Shown: positions 43,830-52,940 of the stretch, piece by piece
Layout: each line of letters begins with the position of its first letter
Position numbering within the stretch: position 1 is the stretch's first letter
Assembly (NCBI RefSeq): GCF_000741285.1
Contig: NZ_JGZE01000008.1
Span: 25,626 to 89,625, forward strand
Reading direction: 5' to 3'
Length of the DNA stretch: 64,000 nucleotides
Source of the DNA: Bifidobacterium mongoliense DSM 21395
GTDB taxonomy: Bacteria > Actinomycetota > Actinomycetes > Actinomycetales > Bifidobacteriaceae
Position numbers and translations under genes: made by a program
The notes under the pieces: generated by a model
Seen by the model: only the letters and a program-made list of their open reading frames with translations
The model's database searches: none
Told to the model about the DNA's origin: nothing

Positions 43830-45433
43830 GACTTACCCCCCTTGGTCGAAGGGCTCGCGCTGGGGGACGCTGATGACGATGCTGACGACGACGGGGTGGC
43901 GCCGGATTTGCCGGCGTCCTTCTTGGTGGCGGCACCCGGCTTGGTGGTGCTGTTTGTTGCGGTGCTGTCTTCGGCTGTGCCGAGGGTTTTGATCTCGCGC
44001 CTGATCAGGGCGGTGTGGTCGTGGGCGTCCGCGAGGTCGTCGACCGTGATGCCCTGGTCGATTTGGTCGACCCAAGCCCGGGGGAGTTCGCGCAGCGTGA
44101 TGTTCGTGTCCTCGACTTTGTGGGAAAGGCTGAATCCGAAGATATTGGTGTTCACGCCCTGGTAGATCGCCACCACGCCATCGCCGCGGCCTAGAAAGTA
44201 CTTGGTCTGGCTCCACCGATAGGCCCCGAAGGCGCCGGTCACGATGATGACCACGGCCAGCATGAGTCCCGCCGCGATCCGGATGCGCGAGCGGATGGTC
44301 TTGGAACGCGAGTCCTTGGTGCGCCGTTCCTGTTCGTCCGTGATCGCCTTGGCGACTTCGGGATCGTTGGGATCGGCCGAGATGCGGCCGTCCTTCTTGT
44401 GCACCACCGGTATCTCGCCGGTGTCGGTGTCGGTTCGCCCGACGTCCTGGTCCCTGACGGCCGAAGGCTGGGCCACGCGGGGTGCGGCCGCGCTCGCATC
44501 ATCGTCTGTGTGCTGGGTGAGCGCCGCGGCTCGCGTCGCGGGCGATCCTTTGCCGTGGCGAAGGGTGGGCGCCGAGGAGACGGGTGCGTTGACGATGTCG
44601 GCGATCGCCTCGAGGCTGGTGCCCGCCGCGCCGCCGATCAATGGCGTCTGGTGCGGCAGGTCGAAGGCGTCGGCATCGAGGGCCAGGGTGGCGTCGGCGA
44701 TGACGGCGGTGACGTTGTCGGTGCTGCCGGCTTTGAGTGCCATGGATACCAGCTGTTGGGCGCACTCCTCCTGGTCGGAGACGCTCACGAGCATGTCGTG
44801 GATGGTGTCGTCCTCGAGTACGCCGCACAGGCCGTCGGAGCACAGCAGCCAACGGTCGGTCGGGTGTGCCTTGAAGATGCCGATGTCGGGCCTGGGGTCG
44901 ATGTCGAAGTCGCCGAGCACGCGCATGACGACGTTGCGTTGCGGGTGATTGCGGCCTTCGGCCTCGGTGATGCGGCCGGTGTCGATGAGGTGTTGGACGT
45001 AGCTGTGGTCCGAGGTCATACGGGTCAGGACGTCGTTGCGCAGCAGATACGCTCGGGAGTCGCCGATATGGGCGAGGATCCAGTACCCCTTGACCAGCGC
45101 CACGGCCGTCACGGTCGTGCCCATGCCGGCCAGTTTGCGTTCGCGTTTGGCCTTGCCGACAATCGCGTCGTGGGCCGCCATCACCGACGTCTCCATCATG
45201 GCCGATATCGCCTGCACGTCGCCGCGCACGTCGTCGTGCTCGATGTGGGCGAGGGACCGGATCGCGATGGTGGATGCGGTGTCGCCGCCCGCATGGCCGC
45301 CCATGCCGTCGCAGACGGCCATGAGATGCTCGCCGGCGAAGGAGGAGTCCTGGTTGTTGCTGCGTACCGTGCCGATGTCGGAGACGGTGGTGGAGTAGAG
45401 GAACAGCGTCTCCGGCGCATTCGATTGCTGCAT
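43826..45433 (-). CDS. pstP: PP2C-type Ser/Thr phosphatase
   Basis: The N-terminal PP2C domain (about 1-240) has the metal-binding motifs DGMGGHAGGDTAS, AHIGDSRAYLLR and LLCSDGLCGVLEDD. A long linker of low complexity follows, then one membrane helix near 385-407 (AAGLMLAVVIIVTGAFGAYRW), an outer domain of about 90 residues and a Ser/Ala/Lys-rich end. It is the only phosphatase of the operon and should counter PknA and PknB. It starts 7 bases after the fhaB stop. Confidence 0.95.
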   Translation of the reverse strand: MQQSNAPETLFLYSTTVSDIGTVRSNNQDSSFAGEHLMAVCDGMGGHAGGDTASTIAIRSLAHIEHDDVRGDVQAISAMMETSVMAAHDAIVGKAKRERKLAGMGTTVTAVALVKGYWILAHIGDSRAYLLRNDVLTRMTSDHSYVQHLIDTGRITEAEGRNHPQRNVVMRVLGDFDIDPRPDIGIFKAHPTDRWLLCSDGLCGVLEDDTIHDMLVSVSDQEECAQQLVSMALKAGSTDNVTAVIADATLALDADAFDLPHQTPLIGGAAGTSLEAIADIVNAPVSSAPTLRHGKGSPATRAAALTQHTDDDASAAAPRVAQPSAVRDQDVGRTDTDTGEIPVVHKKDGRISADPNDPEVAKAITDEQERRTKDSRSKTIRSRIRIAAGLMLAVVIIVTGAFGAYRWSQTKYFLGRGDGVVAIYQGVNTNIFGFSLSHKVEDTNITLRELPRAWVDQIDQGITVDDLADAHDHTALIRREIKTLGTAEDSTATNSTTKPGAATKKDAGKSGATPSSSASSSASPSASPSTKGGKS

Positions 45434-45440
45434 CAGACGC

Positions 45441-45971
45441 TCACCTCAGCTCGAAGGTCGTGGCGCCGATACGCACCGGTATGCGGGCCGGCAGCACTGT
45501 GGGTTCGCTGATGCGGCGCTGGTTGACGGCGGTGCCGTTCGTACTGCCCAGGTCCTCGATGCCCCAGGAGCCCGAAGCCGGGTCCTGGTAGACGCGGGCG
45601 TGGTGCGAGGAGACGAATTCGTCATCGAGCACCACGGTGTTGGTCGGCGCGCGACCCAACGTGATGGTTTCACCGGTCAGTGGCACGGAGGAACCCGCGA
45701 GGGGCCCGTCGATGACGACCAGCAGCGAGGGGGCCGCATTGGCATGCTGCACCGGCATTTCGCTCGTACGTGGGCGTGACACGGGGTTCGGCGCCACGGG
45801 GGCCGCGGCCGCTTTGCGTGCTTTGCGTTCGGTGCGGCGGTGAGCCCGAGATTTGCGCGGGCTGAAGGCCTCGATGTCCTTGTATAAGGACCGTACCGCC
45901 ATCCACACGAGGACCCAGAGCAGCGCGAGGAATCCGTACTTGAGGATGGCGAAGGTAAGTTCAGTGATCAT
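45441..45971 (-). CDS. fhaB: FHA-domain membrane protein (FhaB/FipA-like)
   Basis: The 176-residue protein starts with a membrane helix (ITELTFAILKYGFLALLWVL), then a short basic stretch, then one FHA domain (about 95-176). The domain shows TITLGRAPTNTVVLDDEFVS, SSHHARVYQD and STNGTAVNQ. FHA domains bind phosphothreonine, so this is a likely PknA/PknB partner at the septum. ATG 45971 is chosen because the helix begins there; AGGAG is upstream but somewhat far. Confidence 0.9.
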   Translation of the reverse strand: MITELTFAILKYGFLALLWVLVWMAVRSLYKDIEAFSPRKSRAHRRTERKARKAAAAPVAPNPVSRPRTSEMPVQHANAAPSLLVVIDGPLAGSSVPLTGETITLGRAPTNTVVLDDEFVSSHHARVYQDPASGSWGIEDLGSTNGTAVNQRRISEPTVLPARIPVRIGATTFELR

Positions 45972-45996
45972 TGCGAAGTGATGGCTCCTGTGCGAC

Positions 45997-46698
45997 CTAC
46001 TCCTGGTCCTGTGACGAGGCCCAATACAGGATGCGGGTCCGGCCGATGGTGATGGTGTTGCCATCGAGGAGCGTGGCGGCGGGGACCTGGTGTCCCTCGA
46101 CATACGTGCCGTTCGTGGAACCCAGATCGCGGGCGATCACACCCTTGTCCGTGATGTCGATCTCCAAGTGGTTGCGCGAGATGCCCGGATCGTCGATGAC
46201 GATGTCGCAGCCCGAACCGCGGCCGATGACCGTCTTCTCCTTGGTGAGCAGATACTGGCTGCCGTTGATCTCGAGCATCGGGCTGTCCTGCTGCTGGTCG
46301 TCGGTCGTGACGGGGACGGCGTTGCCCTTGACCGACTCCGAGCTCAGGTGGAAGCCGCCCTTCGACAGCTCAAGATCCTCTTCGAAGATGACCACCACGG
46401 GGCCGACGAAGGCGTAGTGCTGGCTCTTCGCGTACTGCGTGAGATTGTCGGCGAGCTCGTTGGCCAAAGCCTCGCTGCCCCACTGTTCGATGCGATCGAA
46501 GTCGGGGGTGCTCAGCTTGAACCGGTACTCGTTGGGTGCCACCGTGCGGTCGCGCCCCACCGGCATGGCTTCGGCGTCGATCTCGCGCTCGAGGGCGCTG
46601 GAGAGGTCGACGGGCTGCAGGTCTTTGGATCCGAACTTCGCGAATACCCCGTTGACCGCACCTTCGACGCTCTTTTCAAAACGGTCGAGAACGCTCAT
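45997..46698 (-). CDS. fhaA: FHA-domain protein FhaA (DUF3662-FHA)
   Basis: The N-terminal DUF3662 domain begins SVLDRFEKSVEGAVNGVFAK and includes ALEREIDAEAMPVGRDRTVA. The C-terminal FHA domain has KTVIGRGSGCDIVIDDPGIS, RNHLEIDI and STNGTYVEG. At 233 residues it is short because the central linker seen in other actinobacteria is missing. It is the first gene of the kinase/PBP operon. ATG 46698 follows AAGGG by six bases. Confidence 0.9.
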   Translation of the reverse strand: MSVLDRFEKSVEGAVNGVFAKFGSKDLQPVDLSSALEREIDAEAMPVGRDRTVAPNEYRFKLSTPDFDRIEQWGSEALANELADNLTQYAKSQHYAFVGPVVVIFEEDLELSKGGFHLSSESVKGNAVPVTTDDQQQDSPMLEINGSQYLLTKEKTVIGRGSGCDIVIDDPGISRNHLEIDITDKGVIARDLGSTNGTYVEGHQVPAATLLDGNTITIGRTRILYWASSQDQE

Positions 46699-46855
46699 AG
46701 TCATCCCTTTCTATCTTGACCCATCCTACGCGGGGTGGTGTAATGCGCCAAACAAGGGGGCCGATGGGCGCAAAGTCTTCATCGGGACGGGCTGCTGTTG
46801 AGGTGGCGTTCGGGGTGCCCCGTTGCTTGGGAAGGCGGCTGTGTAGCGTGAAGCT

Positions 46856-49576
46856 ATGAATCAGATGACCTATGAGCAGACCATGAAGGCATTCCCCCGA
46901 CTCAAGGCCCGAACGCTGCGCTTTTCGTCGGGTGCGCCGCGCTCCGCCCGGGTGGTCGGCGACGGCTCGCGCACGTTGTTCCTGCGTTCGGATGGTCCCG
47001 AGGATCTCGTCACCTCGCTGTGGATGCACACGCTCACGGCGGACGGCCGGGGCGTCGAAACCCTGATCGCGGATCCGCGGGTGTTGCTGGCCGACGCCGG
47101 CGACGAGGAGGTGCCGGCTGAGGAACGTGCTCGGCGGGAACGCGCGCGTGAAGGCGGCCGCGGCATCGTCTCCTTTGATGTGGATGCGGACGGCGATCGC
47201 GTGGTGTTCGTCGTGGGCGGGACCCTGTTCTTGGCGCGCCTGGGTGGTGCAGGCACGGGTGCTGGTGTGAGTGCGGATGCGGGTTCCGATGGTGTTCGTG
47301 GCGTCTCGGATGCCGTCGCACCTGTGGTCGAGCGGCTTGCGCCGGATTCGCCCGTTTCGGATTCGTTGAGCGCGGCCCCGCGGAACGCAGAGCATCCGGA
47401 GTGGCTGCCCATCCTCAATCCCCGCATCTCACCGGACGGTCGTCATGTGGTCTACACCACCGGCCGTGCGCTGGTGATGGTCGACGTTGGGGCCGGTGCG
47501 GGTGCGGATGCTGGTATTGGCGCCAAGGACGGTCGGGTGCGCATCATCGCCTCCGCGTACGAGGAGCCCACCTCACGCATCGGACTGGCGGAATTCGTGG
47601 CCGGCGAGGAGATGGACCGGTATGAGGGCTTCTGGTGGTCCCCCGAGTCCGACGGTCTGCTCTTCGAGACCTTCGATGCGGGCGACGAGCCGACCTGGTA
47701 TCTGAGCGATCCGGCGAATCCTGAGACCTCAGCCCAAGCGCGGCGGTATCCACGGGCGCTGACCCATAACGCTCGGGTGGCGTTGCATCATGCTGGTTTC
47801 GACTTCGGGTCGGACGGACGGACCGCGGGCGTCGAAGTCCGCGACGTTGCGTGGGACGTGCGTGATGTCGAGTATCTGGCGGCCGTGAGCTGGACGCGCG
47901 GCCATGACCCGGTGATCCTGGTGCAGAACCGGCGGCAGACGCGTGATCAGGTGCTGCGTGTGGAACTCGATGGCGGAGCTAGTGACAAGGCGACCGAGAC
48001 CGATATATCGGGCACGGCGCTCAAGACGACCGTTCTGGAGGAGCACCGCAACGAGCAGTGGCTCGACATCGTGCTCGGCACGCCGTGCATGACGCCCGAC
48101 GGACGATTGGTGTGCGCACGGAATGATATGGAGCACGACACCAATCGACTTACTGTTGATGGCACCGCCTTCACGCCCATCGGCTGGCAGGTGCGTCAGG
48201 TGCTCGGCGTGGATGACGATGCGGTCCTCGCTGTAGTGCAGCGGACGCCGGAGATTGCAGTGGGATTGCCTCAGGCGTGGCGTGGCGTGGCGAATTCCGA
48301 TGGCGTCGAAGTTTCCGATGGTGCCGCGGTCTCCGATGGCTTGGTGGATTCGCATGACGCGACGGCTTCGCATGGCACGGTGGTTTCCGGTACCATGGCG
48401 GTTTCCCATGACGCTCGCAGTCATGATGTGATGCGCATCGACTATGAGGGACGCATCACGCCGCTGATCGCCGAGCCGGGCGTCTGGACCGCATCCGAGG
48501 CCGGACGAGGCGTAGTGCTGAGCGGCCGGACCATGCATGACGCCCGTTCGCGCATGATCCATCGCTGGGTGCCCGAAGGGGCCGACGGTGTTGAGGCGGG
48601 AATCGACAACGCCGAGGACGGCACCGTTGCGTGCGGTCGGACCAAGGCCGTACAGGCGGCAATCGCCAACCATGCCGCCGTGCCCGGCTTCACGCCGCGC
48701 ACGTCGTTCGTGCGCCTCGGCGAGCATCGCATCTACACGGCCATCACGCGGCCTGGTGCGGACAGCCCCTATGCCGGGGCCAAGCAACTCCCCGTGTTGC
48801 TCAAGCCCTACGGCGGCCCCGGTTTCCAGCAGGTCGCACTCAGTCAGGCATTCTTCTGGGAGTCGCAGTGGTGGGCGGATCAGGGCTTCCTGGTCGTGAC
48901 CGCCGACGGGCGCGGCACCACGGGTCGTGGGCCGGTATGGGACCGTGAGATCTTCGAACGGATGAAGGACGTGACGCTCGCCGATCAGGTGGAGATCGTC
49001 CACGCGCTCGCCGACGCGGTGCCTGAAGCGAATCTCGACAAGGTGGCCATGATCGGCTGGTCCTACGGCGGGTTCCTCTCTGCGCTCGCCGTGCTCGAGG
49101 CCCCGGATGTGGTCCATGCGGCATGCGCCGGGGCACCGCCCACCGACTGGACGCTGTACGACACGCATTACACCGAGCGGTATCTGGGGCTCGATCCGAA
49201 GGTGTACGCACGCAACAGCATCGTCTCCGACGCCCCCAAGCTTCGCCGTCCGCTCATGCTCATCCACGGGTTCGCGGACGACAACGTGACGATCGCCAAC
49301 TCCCTGCGACTGTCCCAAGCGCTCATGGCCGCGGGCCGTGAGCACACGTATCTGCCGCTCACGGGCATCACCCATATGACCAACGATGAGACCGTCGCCG
49401 AGAACCTCCTGCTGCTGCAGCGCGACTTCCTTTACCGCGCGTTGGATATGACACCGTTGGATACGCGGGCGCCGGGCAAGTCGATGCTGGGCGTGGGGAC
49501 GCTGCAGGATAAGGTCCGGGACAAGCCGTTGCAGGGCGTGGGCGGAGCTTCGAACGGGAGCACGCCATGCGCGTAG
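46856..49576 (+). CDS. S9-family prolyl oligopeptidase (dipeptidyl peptidase IV-like)
   Basis: A long serine peptidase of about 906 residues. The N-terminal part is a beta-propeller (for example EEMDRYEGFWWSPESDGLLF, with GLAEFVAGEEMDRYEG resembling the DPP-IV double-Glu motif). The C-terminal hydrolase domain has GWSYGGFLSALAVL (Ser), HGFADDNVT (Asp) and GITHMTND (His). Members remove dipeptides after proline or alanine. No signal peptide is seen. Two Ala/Val/Ser/Asp-rich low-complexity stretches (near residues 130-180 and 480-525) look like insertions. The last 10 bases overlap the next gene. Confidence 0.9.
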   Translation: MNQMTYEQTMKAFPRLKARTLRFSSGAPRSARVVGDGSRTLFLRSDGPEDLVTSLWMHTLTADGRGVETLIADPRVLLADAGDEEVPAEERARRERAREGGRGIVSFDVDADGDRVVFVVGGTLFLARLGGAGTGAGVSADAGSDGVRGVSDAVAPVVERLAPDSPVSDSLSAAPRNAEHPEWLPILNPRISPDGRHVVYTTGRALVMVDVGAGAGADAGIGAKDGRVRIIASAYEEPTSRIGLAEFVAGEEMDRYEGFWWSPESDGLLFETFDAGDEPTWYLSDPANPETSAQARRYPRALTHNARVALHHAGFDFGSDGRTAGVEVRDVAWDVRDVEYLAAVSWTRGHDPVILVQNRRQTRDQVLRVELDGGASDKATETDISGTALKTTVLEEHRNEQWLDIVLGTPCMTPDGRLVCARNDMEHDTNRLTVDGTAFTPIGWQVRQVLGVDDDAVLAVVQRTPEIAVGLPQAWRGVANSDGVEVSDGAAVSDGLVDSHDATASHGTVVSGTMAVSHDARSHDVMRIDYEGRITPLIAEPGVWTASEAGRGVVLSGRTMHDARSRMIHRWVPEGADGVEAGIDNAEDGTVACGRTKAVQAAIANHAAVPGFTPRTSFVRLGEHRIYTAITRPGADSPYAGAKQLPVLLKPYGGPGFQQVALSQAFFWESQWWADQGFLVVTADGRGTTGRGPVWDREIFERMKDVTLADQVEIVHALADAVPEANLDKVAMIGWSYGGFLSALAVLEAPDVVHAACAGAPPTDWTLYDTHYTERYLGLDPKVYARNSIVSDAPKLRRPLMLIHGFADDNVTIANSLRLSQALMAAGREHTYLPLTGITHMTNDETVAENLLLLQRDFLYRALDMTPLDTRAPGKSMLGVGTLQDKVRDKPLQGVGGASNGSTPCA

Positions 49577-50643
49577 AGCTTATCGAGGAACGTACCTACA
49601 CGGAGCAGATGAACGAGACCGTCATCCCCACACTTGCGAAGTGCTGCACCGCCGGATGGATGGAACCTGCTCAGGGCGACGGGCTGAGCGACGTCTCATC
49701 CTCAGGCAAGTTGCACTACCTGTGCTACGACGCCAAGCGCTTCGATGAGCTCAACGTGACCGGGGCCGTGGCTCAGTTCCGTGGCGCGATCGTGATTTCA
49801 CACGGGTTCACGGAATTCGCGGAGAAATACACCGAGCTGATCTGGTACTTCCTGCTCGAGGGGTACTCCGTATGCGTGCTTGAACATCGCGGTCATGGCT
49901 ATTCGCCACGGGACGTCGACGATCCTTCGTTGGTGTGGATCGACGATTATCGCCGTTATGTCGACGATCTGGCCCTGTTCGCCCAGACCATCGGGCGACG
50001 GTATGCGGGCACCCACCCGCTCAACCTCTTCGCGCATTCGATGGGCGCCGGCATCGGGCTCGCCGTCATGGAGAAGCATCCCTCCATCTTCGACAAAGCC
50101 GTGCTGTCCTGCCCCATGCTCGCGCCGCAGACCGGTATGCCCAACTGGGTCGCTTGGATCGTCTCCAACGTGATGAGTGCGTTCGGGTTCAGCAAGCACG
50201 TGGTGATGGGACACGGCGACTTCCCTCACATCTTCAGCATGAACGGGTACGAGGGGGCCTCGTTGCCGCGGGTGCGCTGGTATTACGATCGGCGCGAGGC
50301 GGACAATCACTATCTCTCCTACTCGCCGACCTACGGTTGGGTCAAGGAGGCGTTGCGACTCTCGCACTTCGTGTTCTCGAGGCCCGCGTATCGGCGGTTG
50401 GAGACGCCCGTGCTCATGTTTCAGGCCGGCAGGGATGTCTGGGTGCTCAACGGCGCGGAGAATCGATTCACCAGGGTGGCGCAGTCCGAGGGCGGCGATA
50501 TGCGGCTCGTGCGATTCGGTGACGCGGTGCACGAGATCTTCAGCATGCCCAATGCGGTGCTCGGCCCGTATCTGCGTGACGTTTTCGACTTCTTCGAGAA
50601 ACCCATGCTCGCCGTGCTTGGCGACGAGGATGTGCCCGCCTGA
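49567..50643 (+). CDS. alpha/beta-hydrolase, lysophospholipase/monoacylglycerol lipase-like
   Basis: A 358-residue hydrolase of the PldB/Hydrolase_4 type. Landmarks are AIVISHGFTEFAEKYTELIW, CVLEHRGHGYSPRD, the nucleophile in FAHSMGAGIGL, and the catalytic His in DAVHEIFSMP. Such enzymes cleave ester bonds of glycerolipids. No signal peptide is visible. ATG 49567 has GGGAG 7 bases upstream and overlaps the S9 peptidase end, so the two are probably co-transcribed. Confidence 0.85.
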   Translation: MRVELIEERTYTEQMNETVIPTLAKCCTAGWMEPAQGDGLSDVSSSGKLHYLCYDAKRFDELNVTGAVAQFRGAIVISHGFTEFAEKYTELIWYFLLEGYSVCVLEHRGHGYSPRDVDDPSLVWIDDYRRYVDDLALFAQTIGRRYAGTHPLNLFAHSMGAGIGLAVMEKHPSIFDKAVLSCPMLAPQTGMPNWVAWIVSNVMSAFGFSKHVVMGHGDFPHIFSMNGYEGASLPRVRWYYDRREADNHYLSYSPTYGWVKEALRLSHFVFSRPAYRRLETPVLMFQAGRDVWVLNGAENRFTRVAQSEGGDMRLVRFGDAVHEIFSMPNAVLGPYLRDVFDFFEKPMLAVLGDEDVPA

Positions 50644-50829
50644 TCGTGCTGTATTGCGCCGCTCCGTAACAGGCGGTCCGTAGCATGATGGCTTGTGGAT
50701 GCGTGCGGTCCCGCCCGTGACCATCCCCGCGCAGCCTTACGGCCGTTCGGCCACGTGACCCATACGACTGATATGACCGATGAGAACTATGCGACCCGAG
50801 AATTATGCGACCACTATGGAGGAACCACG

Positions 50830-52047
50830 ATGACGACAACCTATGACTTCACGACGATCATGGACCGTCACGGCAAGGACGCGCTCGCCGTCGACGCCGT
50901 GGGGCACGGCGGTTCATTCGCGCCCCAGGCGCCGCGTGAGGGCATGGATCTCATTCCCATGTGGATCGCGGATATGAATTTTCCGACGGTCCCCTCGGTT
51001 CCGCGCGCGATCATCGAACGGGCCCAGCACCCGGCCTATGGCTACTTTCAGGCGTCCGACGAGTACTTCCAGGCGATCATCGATTGGCAGTGCGACCGAC
51101 ACGGCGTCGAGGGACTCACCCGCGAGGACATCGGCTACGAGAACGGTGTGCTCGGCGGTCTGGTATCGACGCTGACGTCCTTCGCCGCACCCGGTGACGC
51201 GGTGCTGCTGCACAGCCCGACCTACGTCGGTTTCACCAAATCCATCGAGGGGAACGGGTATCACATCGTGCACAGTCCGCTGGTGAAGGACGACGAGGGC
51301 GTGTGGCGCATGGATTACGAGGACATGGACCGCACGATCAAGGAGCACGGCATTCATGTGGCCGTGTTCTGCAGTCCGCACAATCCCTGCGGCCGCGTAT
51401 GGGAGCGTTGGGAGATCGAGCGGGCGATGGAGGTCTATCGCGCCAACGACTGCGTGGTCATATCCGACGAAATATGGTCCGACCTGATCCTCGAGGGGCA
51501 CGAGCACATCCCCACCCAGTCGGTTAGTGAGGATGCCCGCAACCGCACGGTGGCGCTCTATGCGCCGAGCAAGACCTTCAATTTGGCCGGACTGGTGGGC
51601 AGCTACCACATCATCTACAACTCGACTCTGCGCGACCGGGTCGTGTCCAAGGGCTCGAAGTCGCATTACAACGATATGAACGTGCTGTCGATGCATGCCT
51701 TGATCGGAGCCTACGGCACCGAGGGCCGAGAATGGCTCGACCAGTTGCTTGCCGTGCTTAGTGCCAACGTGGACTATGTCTACTCCTATATCACGTCGCA
51801 TTTCGACGGGGTGGATGTCGCAAGGCCGCAGGGGACGTACATGCTCTTCCCCGACTGCTCCCGCTGGTGCGCCGAACACGGTGTCGATATCGATGAACTC
51901 GAACGTCGGGCGTGGGATGCCGGCGTCGCGGTGCAGGACGGTCGGATGTTCTATGGGCCGTGCGCCATGCGCATCAACGTGGCCCTGCCGATGTGCCGGG
52001 TCGAGGAGGCCATGCGCCGGTTGAGCGAGTATGTGTTCGTCGAATGA
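50830..52047 (+). CDS. MalY/PatB-type cystathionine beta-lyase (PLP enzyme)
   Basis: Fold-type I PLP enzyme of 405 residues. It has PMWIADMNFPTVPSV near the start (a MalY/PatB hallmark), FCSPHNPCGRVW, and the PLP lysine in YAPSKTFNLAGLVGS. These enzymes release homocysteine, ammonia and pyruvate from cystathionine or act on related C-S compounds. ATG 50830 follows GGAGG; the upstream open frame is not used. The 186 bases before it contain no other gene. Confidence 0.9.
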   Translation: MTTTYDFTTIMDRHGKDALAVDAVGHGGSFAPQAPREGMDLIPMWIADMNFPTVPSVPRAIIERAQHPAYGYFQASDEYFQAIIDWQCDRHGVEGLTREDIGYENGVLGGLVSTLTSFAAPGDAVLLHSPTYVGFTKSIEGNGYHIVHSPLVKDDEGVWRMDYEDMDRTIKEHGIHVAVFCSPHNPCGRVWERWEIERAMEVYRANDCVVISDEIWSDLILEGHEHIPTQSVSEDARNRTVALYAPSKTFNLAGLVGSYHIIYNSTLRDRVVSKGSKSHYNDMNVLSMHALIGAYGTEGREWLDQLLAVLSANVDYVYSYITSHFDGVDVARPQGTYMLFPDCSRWCAEHGVDIDELERRAWDAGVAVQDGRMFYGPCAMRINVALPMCRVEEAMRRLSEYVFVE

Positions 52048-52408
52048 GTCGGTGCGATCGGGTGGCCCGGGGTGCGGTCGGGCCGTTCCCTCGGCCCCGA
52101 GGCTCCGGCGCCGTCGCGATATGCGGTCCGGGCGTGATCGGACGATTCGGGTCGCACCCAGGTGGGTCGGGCGCGGTCGGGCTGTTCCCTCGGCCCGGGC
52201 CTCTCTCGTTTCCGCCCCCTCCATCCGTCGATAAGCTTGACGTCATCGGCCCGCCTTACCTCGTTTCCGGGATTGTTCCCCGTTCCCGTCACCCTCTCTT
52301 TCCCGTGGACCTCTTTCGCCGCGGGAATCCGTAGGCACTAGGGGTGATAGCGTTTTCGACTGGCGGAATTCCGCCCCTCGAGCGTTGTATCCCCCATTGT
52401 GCCTGTCG
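52048..52408. other. intergenic with a duplicated 24-base GC-rich motif
   Basis: This is a gene-free stretch after malY. A 24-base block reading GCGGTCGGGC, then C or T, then GTTCCCTCGGCCC occurs at 52074-52097 and again at 52173-52196 with only that one difference. No coding sequence is convincing. Confidence 0.4.
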
Positions 52409-52617
52409 CTATCGTCGACCCTTGGCATCCAATCGTCCATCCTTGGCGATGAATCGGCGATTTCAGGCGCCCAATCGTCGACCTTTGGCGCGCTACCGCT
52501 TACCAACGTCGGGCAATCGGCGTTCTTGTGCGCGCTATCGTCGGTCCGTGGCGCCCAATCGTCGACTTGTGTCGCGCTATGGTCGACTTGCGGTGTCGTG
52601 TCGGCGACCTGGGGATA
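52409..52617. repeat. degenerate 21-base tandem repeat
   Basis: About ten units of roughly 21 bases follow one another, with consensus near CCAATCGTCGACTTTGGCGC. In all three plus frames and on the minus strand this gives seven-residue repeats; the minus strand reads like PQVDDWA or PRVDDSA. There is no start codon in a suitable place, and the array lies just beyond the tRNA-Leu terminator. It may be a decayed coding repeat or non-coding. Confidence 0.6.
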
Positions 52618-52653
52618 TGGGAACCATGCGGGCGCGGCGGTGTCCGACGGGCA

Positions 52654-52696
52654 AAGAAAAACCCTCGGACCGTTGGTATTCCAACGATGCCGAGGG
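52654..52696 (-). terminator. Rho-independent terminator of tRNA-Leu
   Basis: On the minus strand the hairpin CCCTCGGCATCGTTGG - loop - CCAACGGTCCGAGGG is followed by TTTTTCTTT. The arms lie at 52681-52696 and 52662-52676. It starts 12 bases after the tRNA-Leu 3' end. Confidence 0.85.
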
Positions 52697-52707
52697 TCAT
52701 ATTCTCG

Positions 52708-52790
52708 TGCGAGTAGGGGGAGTTGAACCCCCACGAGCATTCGCTCACTACCACCTGAAGATAGCGCGTCTACCATTCCGCCATACTCGC
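52708..52790 (-). tRNA. tRNA-Leu (CAG)
   Basis: This is a class II tRNA of 83 bases with acceptor GCGAGTA/TACTCGC, anticodon stem CTATC/GGTAG and loop TTCAGGT (anticodon CAG). It has a long variable arm and a T arm GTTCAACTCCC. CCA is not encoded. Confidence 0.93.
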
Positions 52791-52940
52791 AGACAAACAG
52801 CTAACCTACCGTATTTCGAAGAGGACTGCAATACGGTGTGTCGGATGGTGATTGGTGTCGTGCCACCCTGAAACCGCACTAAACCGGACTGAAACCGCAC
52901 CGAGAGCGCGCCAAAGGGCTTCGGACGCTTTTCCGGTGTA

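Noticed and set aside
52409..52617. CRISPR array
   Set aside because: The repeats are degenerate and directly adjacent, without spacers, and no cas gene is near.
52243..52776. minus-strand open frame with heptapeptide repeats
   Set aside because: It runs through the tRNA-Leu gene and its terminator; no start codon exists between the terminator and the repeats.
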